NCBI RefSeq assembly: GCF_002327185.1
Contig: NZ_CP018624.1
Span: 1,798,001 to 1,862,000, forward strand
Origin: Clostridium chauvoei
GTDB lineage: Bacteria; Bacillota; Clostridia; Clostridiales; Clostridiaceae
Reading direction: 5' to 3'
DNA: 64,000 nucleotides
Below are positions 43,588 to 53,070 of the stretch, piece by piece. How positions within the stretch are numbered: position 1 is the first letter of the stretch; each line of letters begins with the position of its first letter. Under the pieces are notes generated by a model that saw nothing but the letters and a program-made list of their open reading frames with translations, had not been told where the DNA came from and made no database searches. A program made the position numbers and the translations under genes.

Positions 43588-43676
43588 ATATAGTTATGTA
43601 AACATATTCATAACTATATGATATACATATTTTGTAATATATTCTATAATTATCTTGCTTTATACTATAACTATAT
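43588..43676 (-). promoter_or_regulatory. Inverted and direct repeats upstream of the GH101 gene
   Basis: ATATAGTTATG (43588-43598) and CATAACTATAT (43609-43619) form a perfect inverted repeat just before the ribosome site. ATAACTATAT recurs as a direct copy at 43667-43676, 57 bp from the first. The spacing and repetition suggest binding sites for a regulator, perhaps the PucR-like protein encoded next door; an RNA stem over the ribosome site is the alternative. Confidence 0.45.
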
Positions 43677-43712
43677 TGATTTTTAATATATATGCTTATT
43701 TCTATAATAAAA

Positions 43713-43742
43713 AAGTTGTATCGAATTAATCCAATACAACTT
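43713..43742 (-). terminator. Terminator of the PucR-like gene
   Basis: AAGTTGTAT pairs with ATACAACTT around a 12-base loop and is followed on the minus strand by six T. It lies six bases past the regulator stop. Confidence 0.82.
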
Positions 43743-43747
43743 AACTT

Positions 43748-44659
43748 CTAATCTATTCTTTTACTATTTATATATAACACATATAAATATGTTGCTTCTT
43801 TAAAATTTCTTATATCATACCCTGTTTCTTTTTTTATTTTTTCAACCCTATATATAAGTGTATTTCTATGTATATAAAGGTTTTTTGATGCTTGAGTTAA
43901 TGAAAAATTACATCTTAAAATTTCTTCTATAGTCAATATCAACTCATTATTTAAGCTTTTGCAGATTTCTTCATACTCATCTTTTAATTGCTTTGAGTAT
44001 TCATTCTTTAAATTATGAATTATATTTTCTATTTCCATTTCTGATGATATATAAGTTTCTGGAACTATTTTTAATGCTTTTCCTGTATCAATAGCTTGTT
44101 TTGCTTTTCTATAGCCTTTTAAAAGTCCATTGTATGTTCCATCTAAATTAGAAACTGAAATATATACTTTTTCTCCTGTATTTTGTATTATACTCTCTCT
44201 AAGAGAAAGTCCATGTTCCTTTTCCTCGTCTAAATCACCAATTAAAATTATTTGATTAAATACTTCTTCAATTAAAACATCTTCATCAGCATAACTATTT
44301 CTTAAAATCTTAAAAACTTCTTCTTTATTATTACAATCTATTATAAATAACTTCCCTCTTTTTTCTAATATCGTATTTTTAAAGTTATTCCATGATTTTT
44401 CACCTTGCAATAACAATTGAATAGTATTGCTTTTCTCCATGAATTTATTTAATGTAAATTCTATAAAATCTTTTAAATTCTCATTTTCTTCAGTAATATA
44501 TAATCTATATATTATGTTATTTATTCTTATTTTTTTAATAATAGTTTTTGAATCAACTTTTAAATTGTTAAATATAGCATCACCTTTATTATTCGTTAAC
44601 TTACAATAAAGATTTGTCTTTTCACACATCTCTTTCAATAAAATTTTAAAATTGTCCAT
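43748..44659 (-). CDS. PucR/CdaR-like helix-turn-helix regulator
   Basis: 303 residues. The C-terminal 60 residues hold the PucR-type HTH: LTIEEILRCNFSLTQASKNLYIHRNTLIYRVEKIKKETGYDI. The central part resembles the GGDEF-like CdaR segment (YISVSNLDGTYNGLLKGYRKAKQAI). The N-terminal region lacks a recognisable sensor. Such proteins regulate sugar-acid or nucleobase catabolism. It lies upstream of and co-directional with the GH101 gene but is separated by a terminator. Control of the glycosidase is plausible but inferred. Confidence 0.82.
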   Translation of the reverse strand: MDNFKILLKEMCEKTNLYCKLTNNKGDAIFNNLKVDSKTIIKKIRINNIIYRLYITEENENLKDFIEFTLNKFMEKSNTIQLLLQGEKSWNNFKNTILEKRGKLFIIDCNNKEEVFKILRNSYADEDVLIEEVFNQIILIGDLDEEKEHGLSLRESIIQNTGEKVYISVSNLDGTYNGLLKGYRKAKQAIDTGKALKIVPETYISSEMEIENIIHNLKNEYSKQLKDEYEEICKSLNNELILTIEEILRCNFSLTQASKNLYIHRNTLIYRVEKIKKETGYDIRNFKEATYLYVLYINSKRID

Positions 44660-44737
44660 ATAAGTTCCTCTCCTTTAAAAGTAACTATATATATATATAT
44701 ATTATTCCCCTAATTTCCCAAACAATATTATTAAGAA

Positions 44738-44766
44738 AGCTACTAATCTATACCTGACTAGTAGCT
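44738..44766 (-). terminator. Terminator of the Nudix-like gene
   Basis: AGCTACTA pairs with TAGTAGCT around a 13-base loop, with TTTCTT on the minus-strand 3' side. It lies just past the Nudix-like stop. Confidence 0.65.
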
Positions 44767-44773
44767 AAATTTT

Positions 44774-45154
44774 CTATTTATTTAAATATGCTAATATTTT
44801 TTCTTTCTCATTTTCTGCAAAATCGTATGAATCTACACTTTCTTTGTTTATCCATTTATATTGCACTATATCTTTTCCTATATTTATACTTTCTTTCACG
44901 TTGCCAGTATAAATTATAAAATTTTCATCTTCACTTATTTTATACTCATCAACAATTTTCAAATCAAAAATATTTACTTTTAGATCATCTTTAACAGCTC
45001 TATTTATGCATTTTTCTGTTGTTTCTTTTCCTCTTAAATTCCTTCCAACTAAATACCATAAATTAGGTTGACTTTTCTTAACCTTTTTTGTAACTATCAA
45101 CATATTATTAAAATCATCCTTAATAATAATTGAACAACCTATTGTTTTTCCCAT
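44774..45154 (-). CDS. Nudix-fold protein with a degenerate Nudix box
   Basis: 126 residues. The overall fold pattern fits Nudix (IGCSIIIKDDFNNMLIVTKKV, PNLWYLVGRNLRGKE, VQYKWINKESV). The box should read G-x5-E-x7-REUxEExGU; here it is GKETTEKCINRAVKDDLKV. The glutamate after Arg is Ala and the EE pair is DD. Metal binding may be weakened or lost, so it could be a ligand-binding relative instead of a hydrolase. It is monocistronic, with no clear neighbour link. Confidence 0.7.
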   Translation of the reverse strand: MGKTIGCSIIIKDDFNNMLIVTKKVKKSQPNLWYLVGRNLRGKETTEKCINRAVKDDLKVNIFDLKIVDEYKISEDENFIIYTGNVKESINIGKDIVQYKWINKESVDSYDFAENEKEKILAYLNK

Positions 45155-45283
45155 AAAAATCCCCCTTTAATAATCATTAGTGTTAATAATACTACACATT
45201 CTTAATAATTCTACCTAAAAGCTTTATTTCCTTTGTAATTTTTTACCTTAAAGGCCTTTTATAATAAATTCTTTTATTTTTTA

Positions 45284-46027
45284 TTAATCAAAAATATATG
45301 ATTTAATTAGTGCAAAAAATTCTCTAGTGTACATTATTGGCATTAAAGTTATAACAGTAGTATTCGTATAAAAACTAATATCCTCATATCCATTTTTTTT
45401 AGCTAACATATTACTTCTTAATGCATGAAAATCAGAAGTTACTACTTTAATTTTAATGTTATCTATCTTTTCTCCTGTTGATTGTTCTATTTTAGCTTTA
45501 GAATAAATTAGATTTTCACTAGTACTTGTAGATTTATTTTCCATTATAATTTTATTTTCATTAATCCCATTACTAATTAAATATCTTTTCATAGCTTCTG
45601 CTTCTGTTATATCTTCTCCAGGCCCCTGTCCTCCTGATACTACTACATTGATATCTTCATCATAATTATTTATATATTCTATAGCTTTTTCAAGCCTTTG
45701 CTCTAAAGTTATACTTAACTTTTCCCCTCTTATACCTGCCCCTAAAATTATCATATAGTCCGCCTCTGATTTATCCCTTTTAGGATACAAAATAATAGCT
45801 CCTTCTATAATAATAAATATAACTAAACATATACTGCCCACTATCTTTCCTATATTAAAAATTTTATTTAAATTTTTATTTCTTTTTATTTTATCTTTTA
45901 TAAAATGGTATATTATTAAAGCAACTCCTACTATAAGAAATATAAAGCTAAAACTAACTTTTCTTACAAATAAATTTATTACTATAAAATATATACACAA
46001 TATAATTCCTAATATAATATCAATCAT
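45284..46027 (-). CDS. YdcF/SanA-type DUF218 membrane protein
   Basis: 247 residues. Three hydrophobic segments lie in the first 85 residues, followed by a DUF218 domain: ADYMIILGAGIRGEKLSITLEQRLEKAI, INVVVSGGQGPGEDITEAEAM, ENKSTSTSENL and VTSDFHALRSNMLAKKNG. Family members (ElyC, SanA) are linked to envelope integrity. GGAGGAAAAAGTAT precedes the ATG. It is 15 bp from a tiny membrane-protein gene and probably shares its transcript with the two-component genes upstream. Confidence 0.88.
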   Translation of the reverse strand: MIDIILGIILCIYFIVINLFVRKVSFSFIFLIVGVALIIYHFIKDKIKRNKNLNKIFNIGKIVGSICLVIFIIIEGAIILYPKRDKSEADYMIILGAGIRGEKLSITLEQRLEKAIEYINNYDEDINVVVSGGQGPGEDITEAEAMKRYLISNGINENKIIMENKSTSTSENLIYSKAKIEQSTGEKIDNIKIKVVTSDFHALRSNMLAKKNGYEDISFYTNTTVITLMPIMYTREFFALIKSYIFD

Positions 46028-46041
46028 ATACTTTTTCCTCC

Positions 46042-46152
46042 TTATTTAACTAGTAAATTTAGTAACATAACAAGCAAAACTATTATTAAAAATATTGTAG
46101 TTATTAAAAAAGTAGCAAATTTCTTATCTGAATTATAATCTTTATTTCCCAT
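46042..46152 (-). CDS. 36-aa one-pass membrane protein
   Basis: A 36-codon frame with an AGGAG site seven bases before the ATG. The product has a hydrophilic start (MGNKDYNSDKKF) and a single hydrophobic helix of about 20 residues (FLITTIFLIIVLLVMLLNLL). It fits exactly between the response regulator stop and the ydcF ribosome site, so it is likely co-transcribed. It is too short for standard gene callers. Its function is unknown; many such peptides bind and modulate a membrane partner, and YdcF or the YesM kinase are nearby candidates. Confidence 0.6.
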   Translation of the reverse strand: MGNKDYNSDKKFATFLITTIFLIIVLLVMLLNLLVK

Positions 46153-46170
46153 ACAAATTCTCCTTATAGT

Positions 46171-47652
46171 TTATTCCTTATAATTGCTTGGAACGTCACC
46201 TGTATATTTTTTAAAGTTAGTTGAAAATTGTCTATAATCACTATATCCAACTTCTTTTGCTACACTTGAAACTGAAAATCCTTTTTTTAATAACTCCATA
46301 GCTTTTTCTATTCTAAGTTTTCTTATGTATTCTGAAAATCCCATTCCTAAAGTTTGCTTTAACTCTCTAGATAAATAGCTTTCATTTAAATATACACTAC
46401 TTGCTACAACCTTCAATGATATATTTTTATTAAAGTTATTATTTATAAATTTAATGGCTCTTTTTATACTACTATCTTCTAAAGTTCCTCTATACTCTCT
46501 TATGTTTTCTACTGCCACCACTATAAATGTTTCTAAATCCTTTTTTAAGTCAATCATCTGATTGTAATCATTTTCTAATTCTATAGCTTCTAAAGCTTCA
46601 CTTGATATACCAAGTTCTATAAACCCTTGCTTTACTCTAAGCACCAATTCAAGTACTACCTTAATTATTTTACTCTTCTTAATCATCTTATAACTAAATA
46701 TCTTAAATAAATAATTAATACTCTTTTCTGCCTTTTTTATATCTGCATTTAAAATATTATCTACTATTTCATTTACTAATTCATCAAATTTTAAATGATC
46801 AATTGTCAGTTCTTTCTTCTCTTGTTCTTTTAAAACTTTCCCATATCCTTCATAAAAACACTTTTCATATAAGTTTTTTGCTCTTTTATAAAGTTCTCTT
46901 AATTCTAAAGGTGATTCCTCTTGAGTTATTGATATTGTAATTACTCCATCTAATTCCTCTATTATTCTTTTTATCAATTCTTTAAAGTCCACATTCTCAC
47001 TTGTAGTAATAATTATACCTATCCTATTTGCATGTGGTTCAAAAATATAGTAACTACTTATATTATTTCTTATCCACTCTTTTACTATATAACTAATCCT
47101 AGTATTTAAGTAATCCTTATTATTGTTATTAAAGTATTCATAACTATCATTATTTATAAGAACTATTCTTATACTATCTAAAAGATTAAAATAATTATCT
47201 ATTATTTCTATAGGACTTTGTCCTCTCACAATCCTTAATATTTGTTTTTCTATTGATAAACTATTGTTTATTCTTTCTTTTTCTATTAAGCTTACTGCAT
47301 TATTAATAGCCTCTGTAAACTCTGATACTTGAATTGGTTTTAAAATAAAATCTAAAGCATTTATTTTAACTGCTCCCCTTGCATATTGAAAATCATCATA
47401 CCCAGTAATTACTATAAATTTAGTATTAGGTAAAATTTCTTTTATATTCTTTGCCATCTCTATACCATTTATTTCTGGCATATTTATATCTGTAATAATA
47501 ATATCTGGTTTTATTTCTTTTGCTATATTTATAGCTTCATAAGCATTAGATGCCTCCCCCAAAACTTTACATTTCATTTTTTCCCAGGGAATTATACATT
47601 TAAGTCCTTTTCTTGAATAATATTCGTCATCTACTATTAATACTTTAATCAC
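46171..47652 (-). CDS. YesN-type AraC response regulator
   Basis: 493 residues. The receiver domain occupies 1-120, with phospho-acceptor Asp55 in IIITDINMPEING. A middle region of about 250 residues follows, then a two-HTH AraC domain at the C-terminus (YLNESYLSRELKQTLGMGFSEYIRKLRIEKAMELL, then VGYSDYRQFSTNFKKYTGDVP). This layout is the YesN class, which usually controls a neighbouring sugar or metal importer. The gene overlaps the kinase gene by 8 bp. The next importer is the damaged Fbp-type system just upstream. Confidence 0.92.
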   Translation of the reverse strand: MIKVLIVDDEYYSRKGLKCIIPWEKMKCKVLGEASNAYEAINIAKEIKPDIIITDINMPEINGIEMAKNIKEILPNTKFIVITGYDDFQYARGAVKINALDFILKPIQVSEFTEAINNAVSLIEKERINNSLSIEKQILRIVRGQSPIEIIDNYFNLLDSIRIVLINNDSYEYFNNNNKDYLNTRISYIVKEWIRNNISSYYIFEPHANRIGIIITTSENVDFKELIKRIIEELDGVITISITQEESPLELRELYKRAKNLYEKCFYEGYGKVLKEQEKKELTIDHLKFDELVNEIVDNILNADIKKAEKSINYLFKIFSYKMIKKSKIIKVVLELVLRVKQGFIELGISSEALEAIELENDYNQMIDLKKDLETFIVVAVENIREYRGTLEDSSIKRAIKFINNNFNKNISLKVVASSVYLNESYLSRELKQTLGMGFSEYIRKLRIEKAMELLKKGFSVSSVAKEVGYSDYRQFSTNFKKYTGDVPSNYKE

Positions 47653-49387
47653 TTATCTCATACTCCTTTTTAGGCACTATAATAGAAAACACTGTAAATT
47701 CAGCTTCTCTTTTATAAGTTACTCCAAAGTCTTGTCCATAAAATAACTTTATTCTTTTATCAACATTATTAATCCCTACACCTTCTCCTGTGGAATTATT
47801 ATTTTTCTCAAAGCCAACTCCATTATCTTTTATTTCAAAGCATAAATTATCTGAAACTTCAAAAGCATTTATAATTAAAATCCCTTTTCCAATTTTCTTT
47901 TCTAATCCATGAATAATAGCATTTTCAACTAATGGTTGTAGCATTAACTTTAAAATATGAAAATCTAATATATTTTCATCTATATTAATGTTAATAGTAA
48001 ATCTATCCTTATATCTATAATCTTGAATAGTAAGGTAACTTTTTATTTGTTCAAATTCTTTTTTAATAGGTACCATATCCTCTATATTGTTTACACTATA
48101 TCTAAAAAATTTAGCTAATGCATCTGTTGCTTTAACTACATCTTCACCTTCTCCAAGCCTTGCCATCCAACTTATAAGACCTAATGAATTGTAAAGGAAG
48201 TGAGGATTTACCTGAGACTTTAAAGCTTTAAACTCAGCCTCCTGAACTAAAAGTTCTTTCTTATAATCCTCTTCTATAAGTCGTTTTAATTCTTTTGTCA
48301 TATCATTAAACCCTCTAGATAAATGTCCTATTTCATCATTTCTATTACTTTCTATATATACATCTAAATTTCCCTTTTCAACTTCTTTCATATAACTTGT
48401 CATCTCTAATATTGGCTCAGAAATTTTTTTAGATGTAATTAGTACAAAGAAAATTGATAGGCTTATTACAATTAAACTCAATATAATTAAGAACTTTAAA
48501 TTATTAACTATTTCACTAAAAAAGTATTTATTAGGTATTAACTGTAGTACTTTTATTTTTGTATTTTGTGTTGTTGTATAATAGCATTGATAGCTTGTCT
48601 TATCTATATTAACCTTTAAAGTTCCTTTAATATTATTAAGCTTACTTAAATATTCAGATGGAAATTTAAATCCTGTTTGATTTTTATAATTTTTATCTGT
48701 AATTATATAACCATTATCATCAAGTAGCATTACATTTGAATCTTCTACAAAGGATATTGCTTTAAAAATATCATCAAAATAACTATCATAAACATCAGCT
48801 ATAACATAACCTATTACTTCTTTTGTATCTCTATTTATTATAGCCTTTCCTATTACTAAAACAGTATCTTGCGATTCCTTACCTTCTACTCTTCTATGGA
48901 TTTGGGTTATAACAATATCATCATTACGATTTAGTTTTTCATAAAAATCTCCTCTTATATCACTATATATTGGAGCATAATAATCTGTAGTTGAAAACCT
49001 ACTTGTCTTATCTAAATTTACAATATGAATTGGTATTTCTTTAGTTTGAGTTGCTAATATAGCCCTTATAATTTTATATAGCTCTTGAGTATCTTCAAAT
49101 TTCTTTTCCTTTTCATAATTATCTTTAATTCCTTCTTTTGATATTACTTCTTGAACCTCTAAATTTTCAGCTATGTAATTAACCATTTTGCTATATGTAT
49201 TTATATTGCTATCTATCAATTCTGCTGCAATTGATAGATTACTATTTGTATAATATTCTATTTTTTCATAAGTAGTTTTTATAATAAATACTGTATCATA
49301 TATCCATAGTAAAATTAATGGAATTATACCTACAAATAAAAACACAAGTAATAACTTTTTCTTAAACCCAAAATTATTCTTGAACAT
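47645..49387 (-). CDS. YesM-type sensor histidine kinase
   Basis: 580 residues. TM1 lies near 10-35, an extracellular Cache-like sensor near 40-280, TM2 near 295-315, and HAMP near 316-370 (EPILEMTSYMKEVEKGNLDV). The His_kinase domain has the phospho-acceptor motif QVNPHFLYNSLGLISWM, followed by an ATPase region with ENAIIHGLEKK and DNGVGF. GGAGAG precedes the ATG. It is translationally coupled to YesN by overlap. The signal is unknown; location suggests control of the adjacent ABC importer. Confidence 0.93.
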   Translation of the reverse strand: MFKNNFGFKKKLLLVFLFVGIIPLILLWIYDTVFIIKTTYEKIEYYTNSNLSIAAELIDSNINTYSKMVNYIAENLEVQEVISKEGIKDNYEKEKKFEDTQELYKIIRAILATQTKEIPIHIVNLDKTSRFSTTDYYAPIYSDIRGDFYEKLNRNDDIVITQIHRRVEGKESQDTVLVIGKAIINRDTKEVIGYVIADVYDSYFDDIFKAISFVEDSNVMLLDDNGYIITDKNYKNQTGFKFPSEYLSKLNNIKGTLKVNIDKTSYQCYYTTTQNTKIKVLQLIPNKYFFSEIVNNLKFLIILSLIVISLSIFFVLITSKKISEPILEMTSYMKEVEKGNLDVYIESNRNDEIGHLSRGFNDMTKELKRLIEEDYKKELLVQEAEFKALKSQVNPHFLYNSLGLISWMARLGEGEDVVKATDALAKFFRYSVNNIEDMVPIKKEFEQIKSYLTIQDYRYKDRFTININIDENILDFHILKLMLQPLVENAIIHGLEKKIGKGILIINAFEVSDNLCFEIKDNGVGFEKNNNSTGEGVGINNVDKRIKLFYGQDFGVTYKREAEFTVFSIIVPKKEYEISD

Positions 49388-49456
49388 TTTAACTCTCCTG
49401 CTATAATAATAAAAATATTTCCATTATTTATAATAAACTATTTTTAATAAAAAACA

Positions 49457-49495
49457 TAGTGACCTAAAATATCTATTCTGTATTTTAGGTCACTT
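49457..49495 (-). terminator. Terminator after mgtC
   Basis: AGTGACCTAAAATA pairs perfectly with TATTTTAGGTCACT around a 9-base loop, with ATGTTTTTT on the minus-strand side. It closes the ABC importer/MgtC transcript. Confidence 0.88.
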
Positions 49496-49498
49496 TAT

Positions 49499-50206
49499 TC
49501 ATTCCTTTAACTCATAAATTTGTGTTATATATTCATTTGTACTACATTGGACTAAGACTTCATTTATACTCATTGCTTTTGGTATTTCTATAGTTATCAA
49601 ACAGCTCTTTATCTTATCCAACTCGCTGGTATCATTTACATAGAATTCTATATTAGCAATTTTTATTCCTTTTTTAAGCATGTACACTTCGATACAATTC
49701 ATAGCTTCTTGTTTATTTATATATTCAATATATATTTTGCAAAGTCCTCGATTAGTTATGAATCTATTTTCAAACCTTTTTAAAGTTACTAAAACTAATA
49801 CTATTGCTATACCTGCTAAAATACTTATTGAATAATATCCAAAACCAATAGCTAATCCAACACAGGCTACCACCCATAAAGATGCAGCTGTGGTTAATCC
49901 TTTTATTGATCCCTTAGTATGAATTATCGTTCCTGCCCCTAAGAAGCCTACTCCACTTACAACTTGTGCTCCTAATCTTCCCATATCTATTTTTAAAGAA
50001 TTTGATAAATTAGGATCTGCGGTTATTAACACAATAGATTTATTTACCATCTCTACTTGTATTAATGATATTACAGTTGCTCCTAAGGCAACTAAAATGT
50101 GGGTTCTAAAGCCTGCTGGGCTATTAGTTGATTCTCTCTCATATCCTATAACGCCACCTATTACTATTGCTAGTAATAATCTTAATCCAATTTCCTGTAA
50201 AGGCAT
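49499..50206 (-). CDS. mgtC: MgtC/SapB family membrane protein
   Basis: 235 residues. About five hydrophobic segments lie in the first 150 residues with the family hallmarks IGGVIGYERESTNSPAGFRTH, LGAQVVSGVGFLGAGTII and GLTTAASLWVVACVGLAIG. A C-terminal ACT-like domain of about 80 residues follows. MgtC proteins are linked to Mg2+-limited growth and to control of other transporters or ATP synthase. The gene starts 21 bp after the ABC ATPase stop with GGAGGT inside the gap, so it is the last gene of the importer operon. Confidence 0.9.
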   Translation of the reverse strand: MPLQEIGLRLLLAIVIGGVIGYERESTNSPAGFRTHILVALGATVISLIQVEMVNKSIVLITADPNLSNSLKIDMGRLGAQVVSGVGFLGAGTIIHTKGSIKGLTTAASLWVVACVGLAIGFGYYSISILAGIAIVLVLVTLKRFENRFITNRGLCKIYIEYINKQEAMNCIEVYMLKKGIKIANIEFYVNDTSELDKIKSCLITIEIPKAMSINEVLVQCSTNEYITQIYELKE

Positions 50207-50227
50207 AAACTTGTACTACCTCCTTTA

Positions 50228-51300
50228 CTAGATTATATGAACATTCTCCTTACTAAAGTTAATCATTACCTCTTGTCCTTCTTCATATACCTTTTTAACT
50301 TGAGGATTAAAGTCCTCACATTTAATTATTGTTTCTCCAACTTGTATTGAATAATCTTGGAAAGCTCCCATAAATGTTGAACTTATTATTTTTCCTTTAA
50401 ATATTCCTTTTTCACCTATTTCTATTGCTTCTGGTCTTAATACAAGTTTGCAACTATCTCCTGTTGTTTTTGATCCTTTATATGGTACATTAAAAATAAC
50501 ATCATCAACCTTAATAGTTACGTTTTCATATTCAGCATCAGTAATTTTACCTGGTAAAAAATTTGCTGTTCCTATAAAGTCTGCAACAAACTCTGTAGCT
50601 GGTGTATAATAGATTTCTTTAGGAGTACCTACTTGTTCTACTATACCTTTATTCATTATTATAATTCTATCTGAAAGACTCATAGCTTCTGATTGATCAT
50701 GTGTTACATAAATAGCTGTGATTCCAACTTTCTTTTGAATTTTTCTTATTTCAGTTCTCATGTAAACTCTTAATTTAGCATCTAAATTTGATAAAGGTTC
50801 ATCGAATAATAATACCCCAGGTTCCATAACTAATGCTCTTGCAAGAGCGACTCTTTGTTGTTGTCCCCCAGATAATTGATTTGGATATCTTACTTCCATT
50901 CCTTTTAAGCCTACTAATTCTATTATATTCTTAACTTTTTCATCAAGTTCCTTCTTATTCATTTTTTAAGCTTTAAACCATAAGCTATATTGTCATATAT
51001 ATTTAGATGTGGAAATAATGCATAACTTTGGAACACCATAGATGTATCTCTTTTATCTGGAGTTAGATTATTTATCATGTCTCCACCTAAATATATCTCT
51101 CCTTCTGTTGGAATTTCAAAACCTGCTACCATTCTTAATGTTGTTGTTTTTCCACAACCAGATGGTCCTAATAATGTTACAAATTCACCTGCTTTTATAT
51201 CTATTGAAATATTATCTACAGCCTTAAATTCTGAATCTCCACTGTGAGATAAGTATATTTTAGTTAAATCTTTTATATTAACACCTTTACTTCTTTGCAT
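50228..51300 (-). pseudogene. FbpC/PotA-type ABC importer ATPase, interrupted by a frameshift
   Basis: Two frames together make one ATPase of about 360 residues. The first (start ATG 51300, stop 50961-50959) ends GLKLKK and contains Walker A GPSGCGKTT and Q-loop VFQSYALFPH. The second (50962-50228) begins with MNKKELDEKV and contains LSGGQQQRVALARAL, LLFDEPLSNLDAKLR and THDQSEAMSLSD plus the TOBE-like C-terminus. They overlap as ATGA at a run of six A (50962-50967); adding one A would restore one frame. It is either a true break, a slippage-controlled gene, a coupled split gene or a sequencing error. The permease gene next to it is intact. Confidence 0.82.
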
Positions 51301-51314
51301 ATCTATCACTCCTA

Positions 51315-53012
51315 TTATAATAAGTTATCATCACTCTTACTTACACCAAATCTTCCTAATATAAAATACATAAATGCAATAGCAATTAATACTATAATTA
51401 TTAATACTGTTGAATATGCTGATGCTACACCAAATCTTCCATTATCTACTTGAGATAAAATTGAAGCTGTTAATAATTGATATTTTGGTGTTACTAAGAA
51501 AACTACTGCACTTACTGCTGTCATACTTCTTACAAAAGTATATACAAGTCCACTAAAGAAAGCTGGTTTTATTAATGGTAATGTTACTGATGTAAATACT
51601 TTTGTTGAATTTGCACCTAAATCTTGTGCCGCTTCTTCTATTGCTGGATCTATTTGTTGCAATGATGCAACCCCTGATCTTACCCCTACAGGTAAACTTC
51701 TAACTATAAAGGCTATAACTATTATAAATGCTGTTCCTGTTAATATTAATGGTTTTGTATTGTATGCATTTATATATCCAAGACCTAATACAGTACCTGG
51801 AACTGCCATTGCTAAAAGTGAAGTGAATTCTATAAATCCTCTTCCTATAAACTTCTTTCTTACTATTAAGAATGCAATAATCATACCAAATATACCTGTT
51901 ATTGGTGTTGCATAAATAGATAATAATGTTGTATCTCTAAGTGGCTTCAATCCTAAATTAAATACATATTTAAAGTGTTCTCCTGTTAATGTATAATCTA
52001 CACCCATTACCTTAAATATTCCACCTAGTGGTACTAATATATAAAATGCAAATACAAATAATGAAATTAATAAACAAATTATATCTATTGGCCATACAAT
52101 ATTTTTTTCTGTTATTAAGTCTCTTTCTCTTGATGCTTTTCCTGTAACTGTTACATATGATTTCTTTTCTATCCAGAACTTTTCTAATACAAAAAGTAAT
52201 ATTGATAAAGTTAGTAGTACAACTGCTATAGCAGCTCCACCTCTCATATCGTAGTTACCTATAGCTTGCATATAAATCTTTGTAGCTAATGTTGAGAAGT
52301 TCCCTCCTATAACCATTGGATTTGAAAAGTCTGCAACTACTTCTATAAATGTAAGTAAAAATGCATTTGCAAGTCCTGGTAACATTAATGGTAATGTTAC
52401 TGTTCTAAAGGTTTTCCATCTTGATGCACCCATACTTCTTGCGGCTTCTTCTAATGATGGATCTATTTTTCTTAATAAACCTATTAATAAAAGATATGCT
52501 ACTGGGAAGAATGTCATAGTTTGTACCATTACTATTCCTTTAAACCCATATATATTAGCATTTGTAATACCCAATAGTTGTCTTGTTACAAGCCCAAATT
52601 GACCAAATAGCATAATTGCTGATAATGCTAAAACAAATGGTGGTGAAACTATTGGTAATATTGATACTATTTTAAATAGCTTTTTAAAATGTGATTTTAT
52701 ATATGCATCTGCATATGCAAAAATAAATCCTATTATTGTTGATGATACTCCTACTGTTACTCCTAAAAGTAGAGTATTTACAAAGGTTTCTCTAAAATCT
52801 ATATCTCTTAATACTTGTCTATAAGCACTTAATGAAAAACTTCCACTCTCAATAAAACTAGCTTTCAATACAGAATATAGAGGGTATAGTATAAATATAG
52901 CTAATGTAACTATTAAAAATATTATCGTTGTTAAAAGTATTGGGTCTCTCCATATCTTTTTCATATCATCTAGCTTATGCTTTCTAGCCATTTGTCGTCT
53001 ACTAATGCTCAT
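51315..53012 (-). CDS. FbpB-type ABC importer permease (fused double domain)
   Basis: 565 residues with about 12 transmembrane segments in two homologous halves. Each half has an EAA-type loop: EEAARSMGASRWKTFRTVTLPLMLPG and EEAAQDLGANSTKVFTSVTLPLIKPA. This fused layout is typical of Fe3+ (FbpB/SfuB) importers and also of some phosphonate importers, so the substrate is not certain. GAGGTGAT precedes the ATG. It is intact although the genes on both sides are interrupted. Confidence 0.9.
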   Translation of the reverse strand: MSISRRQMARKHKLDDMKKIWRDPILLTTIIFLIVTLAIFILYPLYSVLKASFIESGSFSLSAYRQVLRDIDFRETFVNTLLLGVTVGVSSTIIGFIFAYADAYIKSHFKKLFKIVSILPIVSPPFVLALSAIMLFGQFGLVTRQLLGITNANIYGFKGIVMVQTMTFFPVAYLLLIGLLRKIDPSLEEAARSMGASRWKTFRTVTLPLMLPGLANAFLLTFIEVVADFSNPMVIGGNFSTLATKIYMQAIGNYDMRGGAAIAVVLLTLSILLFVLEKFWIEKKSYVTVTGKASRERDLITEKNIVWPIDIICLLISLFVFAFYILVPLGGIFKVMGVDYTLTGEHFKYVFNLGLKPLRDTTLLSIYATPITGIFGMIIAFLIVRKKFIGRGFIEFTSLLAMAVPGTVLGLGYINAYNTKPLILTGTAFIIVIAFIVRSLPVGVRSGVASLQQIDPAIEEAAQDLGANSTKVFTSVTLPLIKPAFFSGLVYTFVRSMTAVSAVVFLVTPKYQLLTASILSQVDNGRFGVASAYSTVLIIIVLIAIAFMYFILGRFGVSKSDDNLL

Positions 53013-53070
53013 TTTTTATCACCTCTATATATTTAATTGGGAATAGGTTTAACTCCTATTCCCTAAAATA

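Noticed and set aside
44682-44702. (TA)n repeat upstream of the PucR-like gene
   Set aside because: A short simple repeat expected in DNA of this composition; no copy-number evidence.
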